Assembly (NCBI GenBank): GCA_021734835.1
Contig: JAIPIH010000005.1
Location: forward strand, 1 to 64,000
DNA length: 64,000 nucleotides
Direction: 5' to 3'
Source of the DNA: Candidatus Cloacimonadota bacterium
GTDB taxonomy: Bacteria > Cloacimonadota > Cloacimonadia > Cloacimonadales > TCS61
Positions 25,123 to 33,756 of the stretch are shown in pieces. The notes beneath the pieces were generated by a model. The model ran no database searches. It was not told the DNA's origin and was given only the letters and a program-made list of their open reading frames with translations. How positions within the stretch are numbered: the stretch's first letter is position 1; each line of letters opens with the position of its first letter. Made by a program: the position numbers and the translations under genes.

Positions 25123-25524
25123 ATGAAAAATTTACATATTTCTGAAGAAGATAAGATGATTCTGGGCGTTTGCGGCGGATTAGAGGAATCTTTTAGTGTG
25201 AATGCTAATATTTTCAGGATTGGTTTTATAATTTCTGCTTTCTTTGGATTCGTAGGAATTGCTGGCTACATAATTCTAGGCATCATATTACCTAAAGGAG
25301 AACAAAAACCTACGGTGATCGATGTTGAGGAAACAGAAAAAAAAACAAAATTAGCAAGAAGCTGGGAAAAAAGAATGATCGCAGGAGTATGTGGTGGCTT
25401 TTCTCAATATTTGGGTTGGGATGTCAGCTTGATCAGAATTGCTTTTATTGCAATGGCTTTTGCTGGAGGTGTTGGAATATTTTTGTATTTCTTTTTTTGG
25501 TTTATATTCCCAAACGAAGAATAA
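25123..25524 (+). CDS. Tandem PspC-domain membrane protein
   Basis: Two PspC-like units: MILGVCGGLEESFSVNANIFRIGFI... and MIAGVCGGFSQYLGWDVSLIRIAFI... Confidence 0.9.
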   Translation: MKNLHISEEDKMILGVCGGLEESFSVNANIFRIGFIISAFFGFVGIAGYIILGIILPKGEQKPTVIDVEETEKKTKLARSWEKRMIAGVCGGFSQYLGWDVSLIRIAFIAMAFAGGVGIFLYFFFWFIFPNEE

Positions 25525-25539
25525 ATTTATGGAGGAAAA

Positions 25540-25719
25540 ATGCCTATAATAACATTAGAAAATGCCGGTACACTTACTGCTGAACAAAAAACTCAACTCA
25601 TCAGGAAACTGACCGATGTTGTTACAGAAGTTACCGGGAAACCTGCAGCAGCAGTTTATGTGCGATTGGATGAAGTTCCGCGTGAGAATTTCGGTGTCGG
25701 CGGAAGAAGTTTAGGTTAA
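25540..25719 (+). CDS. 4-oxalocrotonate tautomerase family protein, 59 aa (missing from the ORF track)
   Basis: MPIITLENAGTLTAEQKTQLIRKLTDVVTEVTGKPAAAVYVRLDEVPRENFGVGGRSLG; N-terminal Pro1; GGAGG upstream. Confidence 0.88.
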   Translation: MPIITLENAGTLTAEQKTQLIRKLTDVVTEVTGKPAAAVYVRLDEVPRENFGVGGRSLG

Positions 25720-25839
25720 TTATCAGCATTCATAAATTTAGAAAATTAAACTTAAAGTTCTCAGCAAAGAAAAGTTAATTTTTAATGATTTTATCTCACT
25801 AATAATTTGTGTCAAATTTTCCAATTTAATAACAATTTC

Positions 25840-25868
25840 TTGACTTTCATATATATATTTTGTTTAAT
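25840..25868 (+). promoter_or_regulatory. Candidate sigma70-like promoter
   Basis: TTGACT-17 nt-TTTAAT in the intergenic region upstream of the 25899 gene. Confidence 0.35.
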
Positions 25869-25898
25869 AATAAATAAAGAATTGGATAATATTATTAT

Positions 25899-28800
25899 AT
25901 GAAGATAAAATTATTTATCATAATGAACTTACTGCAAACAGTATTATTTTCTTATAATTTCTTCTCTCCAATGATTAAATGGGAATATTTAGCTATTATT
26001 GAACCTGAAACATCAATTCAGTTAAAGGCAAAAAACATTATCGAAAATTCAGAGAAAGTAGTACAAGATTCTATTATCATCAGTCCTGAAAAATATGATA
26101 TTGATTACAAAACCGGTACAATTAACTTTGAAGAAACTTTGGGAAATTGTATAATTGAATACTATATTTACCCGCCTCAGCTCATTGATAGATATTTTCT
26201 TTTTCAGACACAAGAGTATTCAGATTCAACAGATTTCAAAGTAAGAAAGATAAGCTCGAGAAGATATTCGTACAATTCCAACCTTGATATTACAGGCAGT
26301 AAGACAATTTCAGTATCAGTTGCAAATAATGAAGATCTTGATTTGGATCAATCTTTGTTCCTGAAAATTAACGGGAAATTGAGTGATGAGATGAGCATTG
26401 AAGCACAGTTGTCTGATAGTCAAACTCCTATCACACCGGAGGGGGATTCACGTGAACTAAGTAATTTGGATAAAATATTCATCCGGCTTTATGGTGAAAG
26501 ATACGAGATTGCTTTCGGCGATCTGGAAATGGATTTTCCTGACTTAGAGTATATGAAATATTCTACCCAATTTGAAGGATTAAAATTAAGTTGGGATGGT
26601 TATAATAAGGTTACAGGTGCCCTTGCAGTTGCAAAGGGGAAGAGAGCCGTTTGGACATTTACCGGAATTCAAGCTAAACAAGGTCCCTACTATCTTGCCG
26701 TAGATGGAATCTCAGGAGTGCTGGTAATACCAGGTTCAGAAGAAGTGTTTCTCAATGGAGAACAAATGCAGCGTGGGGTAGATTATACAATAGATTATTC
26801 TGAAGGCGGTATAACTTTTTCCAATCAGCATTTTATTGCTTCTACCAGTAACATTCGGGTTGTTTTTCAGCATTCTGATGAAAACTATAATCAAAATATG
26901 TATTTAGCTTCAAGTGAAATAAAGATTATAGATGATTTCAAACTTACAAGCGGGTTGATAATTCAAAATGATGATAAAAACAATCCTTTGCAGGATGTTT
27001 ATACAGATGACGATCTTATTGCTTTGAAATCAGCTGGTGATCAACCAGTTTGGGTTACCGGGATCATGGAATCAGAAGACGGAAATTATGAAATATCAGA
27101 AGACGGTATATTCTATTATTATGTTGGAAATGACAGCACAACTGCAGGTCACTATAACATCTACTTTGTGAATGTAGGTTCGGGTAACGGAGATTATATC
27201 TTAAGTTCGGATGGCAGCTACTACGAATACTCCGGAGCTGGAAATGGTAATTACCTTCCAATAAAAGAATTGAAGTCTCCTCAGCAGCAATTGAACTGGG
27301 GTTTGAACTTGAATTACTTGGGGGAATTTTATCAATTGTCTGCGGAAGGGTTATTTACTTCTCATGATAAAAATACTTTTTCTGATCTTGATGATAAAGA
27401 TAATAACGATCTTGCTGCCAAGTATAGTGTCAGAATGTTTTCTGACTATGATAAAATTAATCCGGAGATCAAATTGATTTATGAAAGACTGGGAGGCAGG
27501 CTTTCGCCATTTGCACAGTTGCAGAGTGCGGTTGATTCTTATGAATTCACGCAGCTTCCGGACAGCCTTAATAGTTCAGAATTCTCGGCTGAAGTTAATA
27601 TGGACATTTTGGAATGCTATGCTCCGAAGTTCATTTATCGTAAGAAAAATATTTCTGATTATGCCGATCAACACTATATTTCAATATCTTCACATTTAAA
27701 GCAGCAGAAGTTTTCCCCTAAAATATTTCATCGATATCTTCGTATCAAACAAATGTTTGTTCAAAACCAGGAACCTGATTCAAAAATTTATCAACACGAG
27801 CTGAAAAGTCAATACAAGTTTGGTAAATTTGCTTTGGGATTTAACTTACTTAAGCGAAACAGAGTAGAAGATAACGTGGGTATTATTATCTCCACCGAAG
27901 ATAATGATGACCTTCGTTTTCAATTTGAAACAATAAATTGGAAATGGTTTTCATCAAGATTATTTTATGAAAAAAGAAAAGACCTCTTTTCAGCGGCTTC
28001 AGATGAAGAGAACAATATTCTTCAGGATGAAACTACGTACACTTATGGCGTAAAGACTTTTGTGAATTCTGCTAAGAACAGAATAAATGTCTCTCTTACT
28101 CACCGAAAAGTTGTAGATGATCTAGAAAACAAAGTAGAAGAATATGATCTCGCAGATATTTCAACTGTTAATAATCTCCTAGACAACTTGATAAATGTAA
28201 ACACCAATTATTCTTTAAGAAATATTGAATTTTATCCCAAGATCAAAGAATTTCAATTTGTGGGAGAAAATCTAGGCTCTTATAGTGCTGACACACTCTT
28301 TGTCGGTTATTTTCAAGGTGATTATGAGTGGAGAGTGATCGAAATAGATTATGATAATCCTGAAATGTCAGTGGAAGTAAATACCAATTTATCTCTTCAT
28401 ATATCACCGGAAATGATTACAGATTCCTTTCTGAAGAAATTTCAAAGTGAAACTTTTTTATTGCTGACTGAAAATTCTCGGAGTAAAGATAAAAGATCAA
28501 TTTACTTCCTTGATCAAAATGCAATGATGGATGAGGAAACAACCATTTACGGACGCAGAAGCATCAAACAGACTTTATGGTACCAAATACTGGAGAGAAA
28601 AATAACTTCTAAACTCGGATATAAAATAGAAGAGACCCTTGACAGCCGCTATAATGAAGAAATTTCCAATAAAGAGCAGAAATTGTGGGAAACGGAACTA
28701 CGGATTTCAGCAATCAAAAATACAAATCTGGAACTTCATTACGATCACTCAATAGAGAAAGATTCGCGTTACAATTCACGTCTGTTACTGGATACTTATG

Positions 28801-29180
28801 GAGTGGATATTTTAAACAGAATGTCTTCTGATCTGACATTAAGATCATCGGCGGCTTTTTCATTCGAACAAGGTAAGAGTGATACAATTCAAAGTGAGTA
28901 TACAATTAGTGCTTTTGAGCTAGGCGAATCTGCTACATATTTCTTTAAGAATAAATATAGATTTTTTGTAAAATTGAGTTATAAAAAAAATCAGAGAACC
29001 GGTTCTAATTTTTTGAACTTCTTATCAGAAAAAAAAGGAGGGCATATTTTTAAATGGGATTTTAATCTGAGTTATAACTTAAGTAACTTCACATTAATGA
29101 ATTTACAATATTCTGGTAATGCTTATCCGGGCGAAAAACAGAACCATAGAGTGAGTCTTGAACTAAAAGCAGAATTATAA
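25899..29180 (+). CDS. Large outer-membrane beta-barrel protein, possibly SprA-related
   Basis: N-terminal signal; VIPGSEEVFLNGEQMQRGVDYTIDYSEGGITFSNQ; long alternating aromatic strands at the C-terminus. Confidence 0.65.
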   Translation: MKIKLFIIMNLLQTVLFSYNFFSPMIKWEYLAIIEPETSIQLKAKNIIENSEKVVQDSIIISPEKYDIDYKTGTINFEETLGNCIIEYYIYPPQLIDRYFLFQTQEYSDSTDFKVRKISSRRYSYNSNLDITGSKTISVSVANNEDLDLDQSLFLKINGKLSDEMSIEAQLSDSQTPITPEGDSRELSNLDKIFIRLYGERYEIAFGDLEMDFPDLEYMKYSTQFEGLKLSWDGYNKVTGALAVAKGKRAVWTFTGIQAKQGPYYLAVDGISGVLVIPGSEEVFLNGEQMQRGVDYTIDYSEGGITFSNQHFIASTSNIRVVFQHSDENYNQNMYLASSEIKIIDDFKLTSGLIIQNDDKNNPLQDVYTDDDLIALKSAGDQPVWVTGIMESEDGNYEISEDGIFYYYVGNDSTTAGHYNIYFVNVGSGNGDYILSSDGSYYEYSGAGNGNYLPIKELKSPQQQLNWGLNLNYLGEFYQLSAEGLFTSHDKNTFSDLDDKDNNDLAAKYSVRMFSDYDKINPEIKLIYERLGGRLSPFAQLQSAVDSYEFTQLPDSLNSSEFSAEVNMDILECYAPKFIYRKKNISDYADQHYISISSHLKQQKFSPKIFHRYLRIKQMFVQNQEPDSKIYQHELKSQYKFGKFALGFNLLKRNRVEDNVGIIISTEDNDDLRFQFETINWKWFSSRLFYEKRKDLFSAASDEENNILQDETTYTYGVKTFVNSAKNRINVSLTHRKVVDDLENKVEEYDLADISTVNNLLDNLINVNTNYSLRNIEFYPKIKEFQFVGENLGSYSADTLFVGYFQGDYEWRVIEIDYDNPEMSVEVNTNLSLHISPEMITDSFLKKFQSETFLLLTENSRSKDKRSIYFLDQNAMMDEETTIYGRRSIKQTLWYQILERKITSKLGYKIEETLDSRYNEEISNKEQKLWETELRISAIKNTNLELHYDHSIEKDSRYNSRLLLDTYGVDILNRMSSDLTLRSSAAFSFEQGKSDTIQSEYTISAFELGESATYFFKNKYRFFVKLSYKKNQRTGSNFLNFLSEKKGGHIFKWDFNLSYNLSNFTLMNLQYSGNAYPGEKQNHRVSLELKAEL

Positions 29181-29263
29181 TATTTTGGTAATAAGTAAAA
29201 ATACTGTTGACGTAGTTCTTAGCTTATTGAAAAAATAAGCCAGCTTGAAGAAGGAAGGAAGGC

Positions 29264-29857
29264 ATGGAAAATTATATCAAATCAGCATTTAAGAAAAGTG
29301 CCGATAACTTTATTGAATTTCAGAAGGATAAGGATGCTCTCAATACTATAAGCAGTGTTTCTCAGAGTTTAGCTGATTTGTTCAGGAATGGCAATTTTGT
29401 GCTTATTTGCGGTAATGGGGGAAGCTCAACTGATGCGATGCATTTTGCTGAAGAATTAACTGGAAGGTTCCGCAATGAACGAAAATCTCTGCCAGCTATA
29501 TCTTTAACAGATCCGGCTCATATTACCTGTGTTGGTAATGATTATGGATTTAGTGAAATTTTTGCCCGCGGCGTGGAAGCTTATGGTAAGGCGGGTGATC
29601 TCTTAATAGCTATATCTACCAGTGGTAATTCGGAAAATGTGATCAAGGCAGTTAAAAAAGCAAAAGAAAAGAAAATGTTAACATTTTGCCTTTTGGGAAA
29701 AGACGGGGGGAAACTCAACCAAATGGGAGATCATCAAATAATTGTTCCAGGAAAAACAACGGACAGAATTCAGGAACTGCATATTGCTATTTTACACATA
29801 ATGATTGAAATGGTCGAAAGGATATTGTTTCCCGAAAATTACCAGGCGAGTAGATGA
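29264..29857 (+). CDS. gmhA: Sedoheptulose-7-phosphate isomerase (SIS domain)
   Basis: CGNGGSSTDAMHFAEELTGRFRNERKSLPAISLTDP, ISTSGNSENVIKAVKKAKEK. Confidence 0.93.
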   Translation: MENYIKSAFKKSADNFIEFQKDKDALNTISSVSQSLADLFRNGNFVLICGNGGSSTDAMHFAEELTGRFRNERKSLPAISLTDPAHITCVGNDYGFSEIFARGVEAYGKAGDLLIAISTSGNSENVIKAVKKAKEKKMLTFCLLGKDGGKLNQMGDHQIIVPGKTTDRIQELHIAILHIMIEMVERILFPENYQASR

Positions 29858-30291
29858 GATCAGTTGTTCAAAGAGTAAAATTTGCCTTGGTAGAAATTGA
29901 AAATAAGCGAATATCAGAGATCGGAAAAGGATTATTGGTACTTATCGGTATATCCCACGAGGATGATGGAGAACAGATTGAATGGATGGCAAAAAAACTT
30001 GTTAATTTGAGAATTTTTGAAGATGAAAAAGGGAAAATGAATCTATCAGTTTTAGAAGTAAAGGGAGAAATATTACTGATTTCCCAATTCACTCTGTTAG
30101 GGAACTGTATGAAAGGACGCAGACCTGATTTTCTAGATGCTGCGAAACCTCAAAAAGCTGAAAAATTTTATCTGGAACTAGCCGCAGCACTTCAACGGAA
30201 TGGAATAAAACCAAAACTTGGAGAATTTGGCAAACACATGAGTATAACCTTGCTGAATGATGGACCCGTAACTATGATCTTGGAAAAATAA
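29854..30291 (+). CDS. dtd: D-aminoacyl-tRNA deacylase
   Basis: MRSVVQRVKFALVEIE, ISQFTLLGNCMKGRRPDF, GEFGKHMSITLLNDGPVTMILE. Confidence 0.96.
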   Translation: MRSVVQRVKFALVEIENKRISEIGKGLLVLIGISHEDDGEQIEWMAKKLVNLRIFEDEKGKMNLSVLEVKGEILLISQFTLLGNCMKGRRPDFLDAAKPQKAEKFYLELAAALQRNGIKPKLGEFGKHMSITLLNDGPVTMILEK

Positions 30292-30292
30292 T

Positions 30293-30913
30293 ATGAATAT
30301 AATTTTTGATCTAGGTAAAGTATTGGTTGAACTCGATTTTACTAATCTCTATAGTGAATTACAGTATGATACAAAAACTGACTTAATCTCAGAATATTGT
30401 GACCCAGTCATTGAATTTGAATCTGGGAATCTTTCAAGTTATGATTTTTATCTGCAGCTCAAAAAGATATATCAGTTTCAACATTCTTTTAGAGAATTTG
30501 AGAATGTGTGGTGTAGTATATTTACCGATCTTACACCCTTAGTAGAATATGCCAGAGAATTAAATGCAGATCATAAAGTCTTTGTTCTATCAAATACGGA
30601 TGAACTGCACTTTAGAAGGATTTGGCAGGATTTTCCCGAACTTCATTTTTTTGAGGATAATCTTATGCTATCCTACGAATTGAAGAGTGTAAAACCTAAT
30701 AAAGAAATTTTTAACCGAGCTCTGGAAAAATTTGATCTTCAATCGGGAGATTGTATTTTTGTAGATGATAAAGTTGAGAATGTAAAAACAGCAGAGGGTT
30801 TAGGCATAAAAGCTGTATTATATACTGATTCATATGAAACCCAAAAAACGGTTAAACAAATTTTAAATTCTGTTAAGAGAGGTGAAAACAAATGCTTAAA
30901 TACGAAAAAATGA
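30293..30913 (+). CDS. HAD family hydrolase
   Basis: MNIIFDLGKVLVELDF, VLSNTDELH, DCIFVDDKVENVKTAEGLGIKAVLY. Confidence 0.88.
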   Translation: MNIIFDLGKVLVELDFTNLYSELQYDTKTDLISEYCDPVIEFESGNLSSYDFYLQLKKIYQFQHSFREFENVWCSIFTDLTPLVEYARELNADHKVFVLSNTDELHFRRIWQDFPELHFFEDNLMLSYELKSVKPNKEIFNRALEKFDLQSGDCIFVDDKVENVKTAEGLGIKAVLYTDSYETQKTVKQILNSVKRGENKCLNTKK

Positions 30914-31536
30914 TTTTGATCAGTATTAATGAACAAAAAATAATTCTAATTCAGGATAATGTGAAAGTAGCTGAATATCCTATCTCAACATCTAAATTTG
31001 GAATTGGGAACGATCAAGACAGTTATATGACTCCTCTTGGTAATCATGTGATCAAGCAAAAAGTGGGTGAACATGTTCCCAAAAATTCAGTTTATAAAGA
31101 TGGTAAATTCTCAACAGATATTGCTCAAGTGGATACAAAGAAAGCACTTTCGCATGATCTTATAACAACAAGAATTTTAAAATTAGACGGTTTGGAAAAT
31201 GGGATCAATAAGGGAAAGGGAATTGATTCCTTTGAAAGGAATATCTGGATCCACGGAACTCCCGCTGAATGGCAGATCGGGACCCCTTCATCGCATGGCT
31301 GTATTAGAATGAAAAATGATGATATTATTCATTTATATAATTCAATTGAAGTTGGAACTCCGGTAAAAATTGAGCTTGATTTAGTTGAGAAAGTGCAGAA
31401 TAAACATGATGCATTCTCAGACAGAAGACATACTTTCAGATTGAAAGACAGACGAAAAAAGGGCGTTCTGGATTCTTCGTTGTGGAAAATGAATAATAAA
31501 GAACGCCGTAAAAGAAGTGAAAGAAGAAAAAAATAA
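30892..31536 (+). CDS. L,D-transpeptidase (YkuD) family protein with basic C-terminal tail
   Basis: IWIHGTPAEWQIGTPSSHGCIRMKNDDIIHLY (HxxSHGCIRM); tail RRKKGVLDSSLWKMNNKERRKRSERRKK. Confidence 0.9.
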   Translation: MLKYEKMILISINEQKIILIQDNVKVAEYPISTSKFGIGNDQDSYMTPLGNHVIKQKVGEHVPKNSVYKDGKFSTDIAQVDTKKALSHDLITTRILKLDGLENGINKGKGIDSFERNIWIHGTPAEWQIGTPSSHGCIRMKNDDIIHLYNSIEVGTPVKIELDLVEKVQNKHDAFSDRRHTFRLKDRRKKGVLDSSLWKMNNKERRKRSERRKK

Positions 31537-31690
31537 ACTGATCATAAAAAGAGGAGGAGATGCTTATTCTTGGACTATACTTTAAAAAGTGGCTTTAGAT
31601 TCAAAAATAGTAACTGTTTAAATAAAATTGATTGTAGTTTATCTCTATGAAATTATAATATTTAAATAATTTAAAAAAAAGGAGGAGAAA

Positions 31691-33619
31691 ATGAAAAAAA
31701 TTTTCTTTATTTTATTAACAATTCTAATGGCGACAATGCTTTTAAGTCGCCCGGCAGCAAACACTGTTACCCTTAACGATCTCAGAGAAAACAGAGAATT
31801 TGATTGGGATCAGCAAAACTCTGGATTTCCAAACGGTTCAACCGGGATCAATTTTATGCATGCAGTTGATTCTAATGTAGTCTGGGCATCCGGCTATGAC
31901 GGAAGTGGTGGAGCTGCACCATATCAAATTGTAACTCACACAACTGACGGAGGTGCTAACTGGACTGCAACACAGATCAATACAGCGCCTACAGGTGGTG
32001 ATGCTGCAATGATCTTTGCGGTTGACGGTGATAGAGCTTGGGTACCAATTCATACAGGTGTACCGCAAGGTATTTACTACACGGATGACGGCGGTTCATC
32101 GTGGACTCGTCAGGAATCAGCAGATTATAACCTTACCGGCTCTTTTCCGAATGTAGTTCATTTCTTCAATGATAATGAAGGATTTGCTCAAGGTGATCCG
32201 GTTGCTGGATACTTTGAATTATACACAACCGTTGATGGTGGAGAAAACTGGGTAAGAGTACCTCAGGAAGACATTCCAGCTCCTTTAGCAGGAGAGTGGG
32301 GGATTGTTGGATATTACGATGCTTATGGTGACAATATCTGGTGGGGAACTCAAAAAGGCAGAGTTTTCTATTCTAATGATAAAGGATATACTTGGGAGGT
32401 TACTCAAACTACCTTGGGAACCGCTGTTTATACTGATGTAACCTTTAAAGATGCTTTAAATGGAATAGCACAAGATAAAAATGTCGCATCAACAGGAACT
32501 ATCTGTGAAACAAGTGATGGCGGACTTACCTGGCAAGCTGTAACTCATACGGGAAACTGTTTCACCAATGATATGGATTATGTTCCCGGAACCGATAATA
32601 CTTATGTGTCTACAGGGGCTGCAACTGGTTTCTCAGGTGCTTCATTTAGTTATGACGGCGGCCATAATTGGATAGATTTTGATCAAACTGCAAGTGTACA
32701 ATTCCTTGCTACAAGCTGGATAGACGGAACTACAGGTTGGGCAGGTGACTTTAATGATCAAACAAATCCAAACTTGATGGGTGTTTATGCTTATACAGGT
32801 GATCTAACACCACAACCTATGGGAACTATCAGCGGTGTTGTCACAGATCTTGACACCGGAACTCTCCTCATGAATGCACTTATTACTTTAGGGACAAATA
32901 CAGTTACCACCAATAGTAATGGAGAATATGAAATGCTAGTTGATGTTGGAACTTATGATTATTCGTGTGAATTATTAGGATTTGATACATACAATCAGGC
33001 TGGGGTCGTAATAGAAGAAGATCAAACAGAAATAATAGATGTTGCCTTACAAAACCAATATGTGCCTCCTACTAACTTAAATTGCAGTGTTACAGGAAGT
33101 AACGTTTTGATCACATGGACGCCTCCGGAAACTGAAGCAAATGTCACAAATTACAATATTTACCGTAATAGTGAAATACTATACGTTGTGAATGGATCTA
33201 CGACCTTGAAAATTGATATTGATGTCCCCACCGGAACTTATACTTACAATGTTAGTGCTCTTTATTATGATCTATATGAATCTGAGCTGACAGATGATTT
33301 TGTTGTTGAAGTAGTTGCTGCAGATGGTGCCATTAATGTGGATGCAAATCAATTAATTGGTAACATACCAAATCCATTTAATCCAAGTACAGCAATCAGT
33401 TTTTCTTTGGAGAATCCAGGTCACGTAAGTATTGAAATTTACAATGTTAAAGGCAAAAAAATCCGTACTTTGATCAATCAACATTTAGAAGCTACCACAC
33501 ATAGTGTAGTTTGGAATGGAAAAGATGATCAAGCGCAGGATGCTGCTAGCGGTGTTTATTTCTATAAAATGAAATCTGGTAATTATACAGCTTCAAAGAA
33601 AATGATCTTATTGAAATAA
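31691..33619 (+). CDS. Exported YCF48/BNR-repeat-like protein with carboxypeptidase-regulatory-like, FN3-like and T9SS-type C-terminal domains
   Basis: Signal peptide; repeated 'TTDGGANWT', 'TDDGGSSWTR', 'SYDGGHNWID' motifs; GTISGVVTDLDTGTLLMNALITLG; IGNIPNPFNPSTAISFSL...ASKKMILLK. Confidence 0.82.
   Translation: MKKIFFILLTILMATMLLSRPAANTVTLNDLRENREFDWDQQNSGFPNGSTGINFMHAVDSNVVWASGYDGSGGAAPYQIVTHTTDGGANWTATQINTAPTGGDAAMIFAVDGDRAWVPIHTGVPQGIYYTDDGGSSWTRQESADYNLTGSFPNVVHFFNDNEGFAQGDPVAGYFELYTTVDGGENWVRVPQEDIPAPLAGEWGIVGYYDAYGDNIWWGTQKGRVFYSNDKGYTWEVTQTTLGTAVYTDVTFKDALNGIAQDKNVASTGTICETSDGGLTWQAVTHTGNCFTNDMDYVPGTDNTYVSTGAATGFSGASFSYDGGHNWIDFDQTASVQFLATSWIDGTTGWAGDFNDQTNPNLMGVYAYTGDLTPQPMGTISGVVTDLDTGTLLMNALITLGTNTVTTNSNGEYEMLVDVGTYDYSCELLGFDTYNQAGVVIEEDQTEIIDVALQNQYVPPTNLNCSVTGSNVLITWTPPETEANVTNYNIYRNSEILYVVNGSTTLKIDIDVPTGTYTYNVSALYYDLYESELTDDFVVEVVAADGAINVDANQLIGNIPNPFNPSTAISFSLENPGHVSIEIYNVKGKKIRTLINQHLEATTHSVVWNGKDDQAQDAASGVYFYKMKSGNYTASKKMILLK
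33228..33619 (+). repeat. Near-identical direct repeat, copy 1 (3' end of the 31691 gene)
   Basis: Shares long identical DNA runs with 35114-35505. Confidence 0.9.
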
Positions 33620-33670
33620 AATAGCATCATTTTGAGAGAATTCTAAAGGAATGATAGTTTTTAGAAAGCA

Positions 33671-33697
33671 AAAACCCTCCAGCTGGAGGGTTTTTTT
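33671..33697. terminator. Palindromic terminator
   Basis: aaaaccctccagctggagggttttttt. Confidence 0.87.
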
Positions 33698-33700
33698 ACT

Positions 33701-33730
33701 TTGACAAAATTAATTTAGTTTAAATACATT
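33701..33730 (+). promoter_or_regulatory. Candidate promoter upstream of the 33757 gene
   Basis: TTGACA-18 nt-TACATT. Confidence 0.35.
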
Positions 33731-33756
33731 ACGAGTAAGAAAAAAAAGGAGGAGAA

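Noticed and set aside
27060-27270. Possible tandem DNA repeat / CRISPR-like array
   Set aside because: Protein-level periodicity inside a coding frame; no regular DNA repeat-spacer structure. No CRISPR array seen anywhere in the window
29209-29241. gcttatt/aataagc hairpin upstream of gmhA
   Set aside because: Short AT-rich stem expected by chance in this composition; not enough for a terminator or regulatory call
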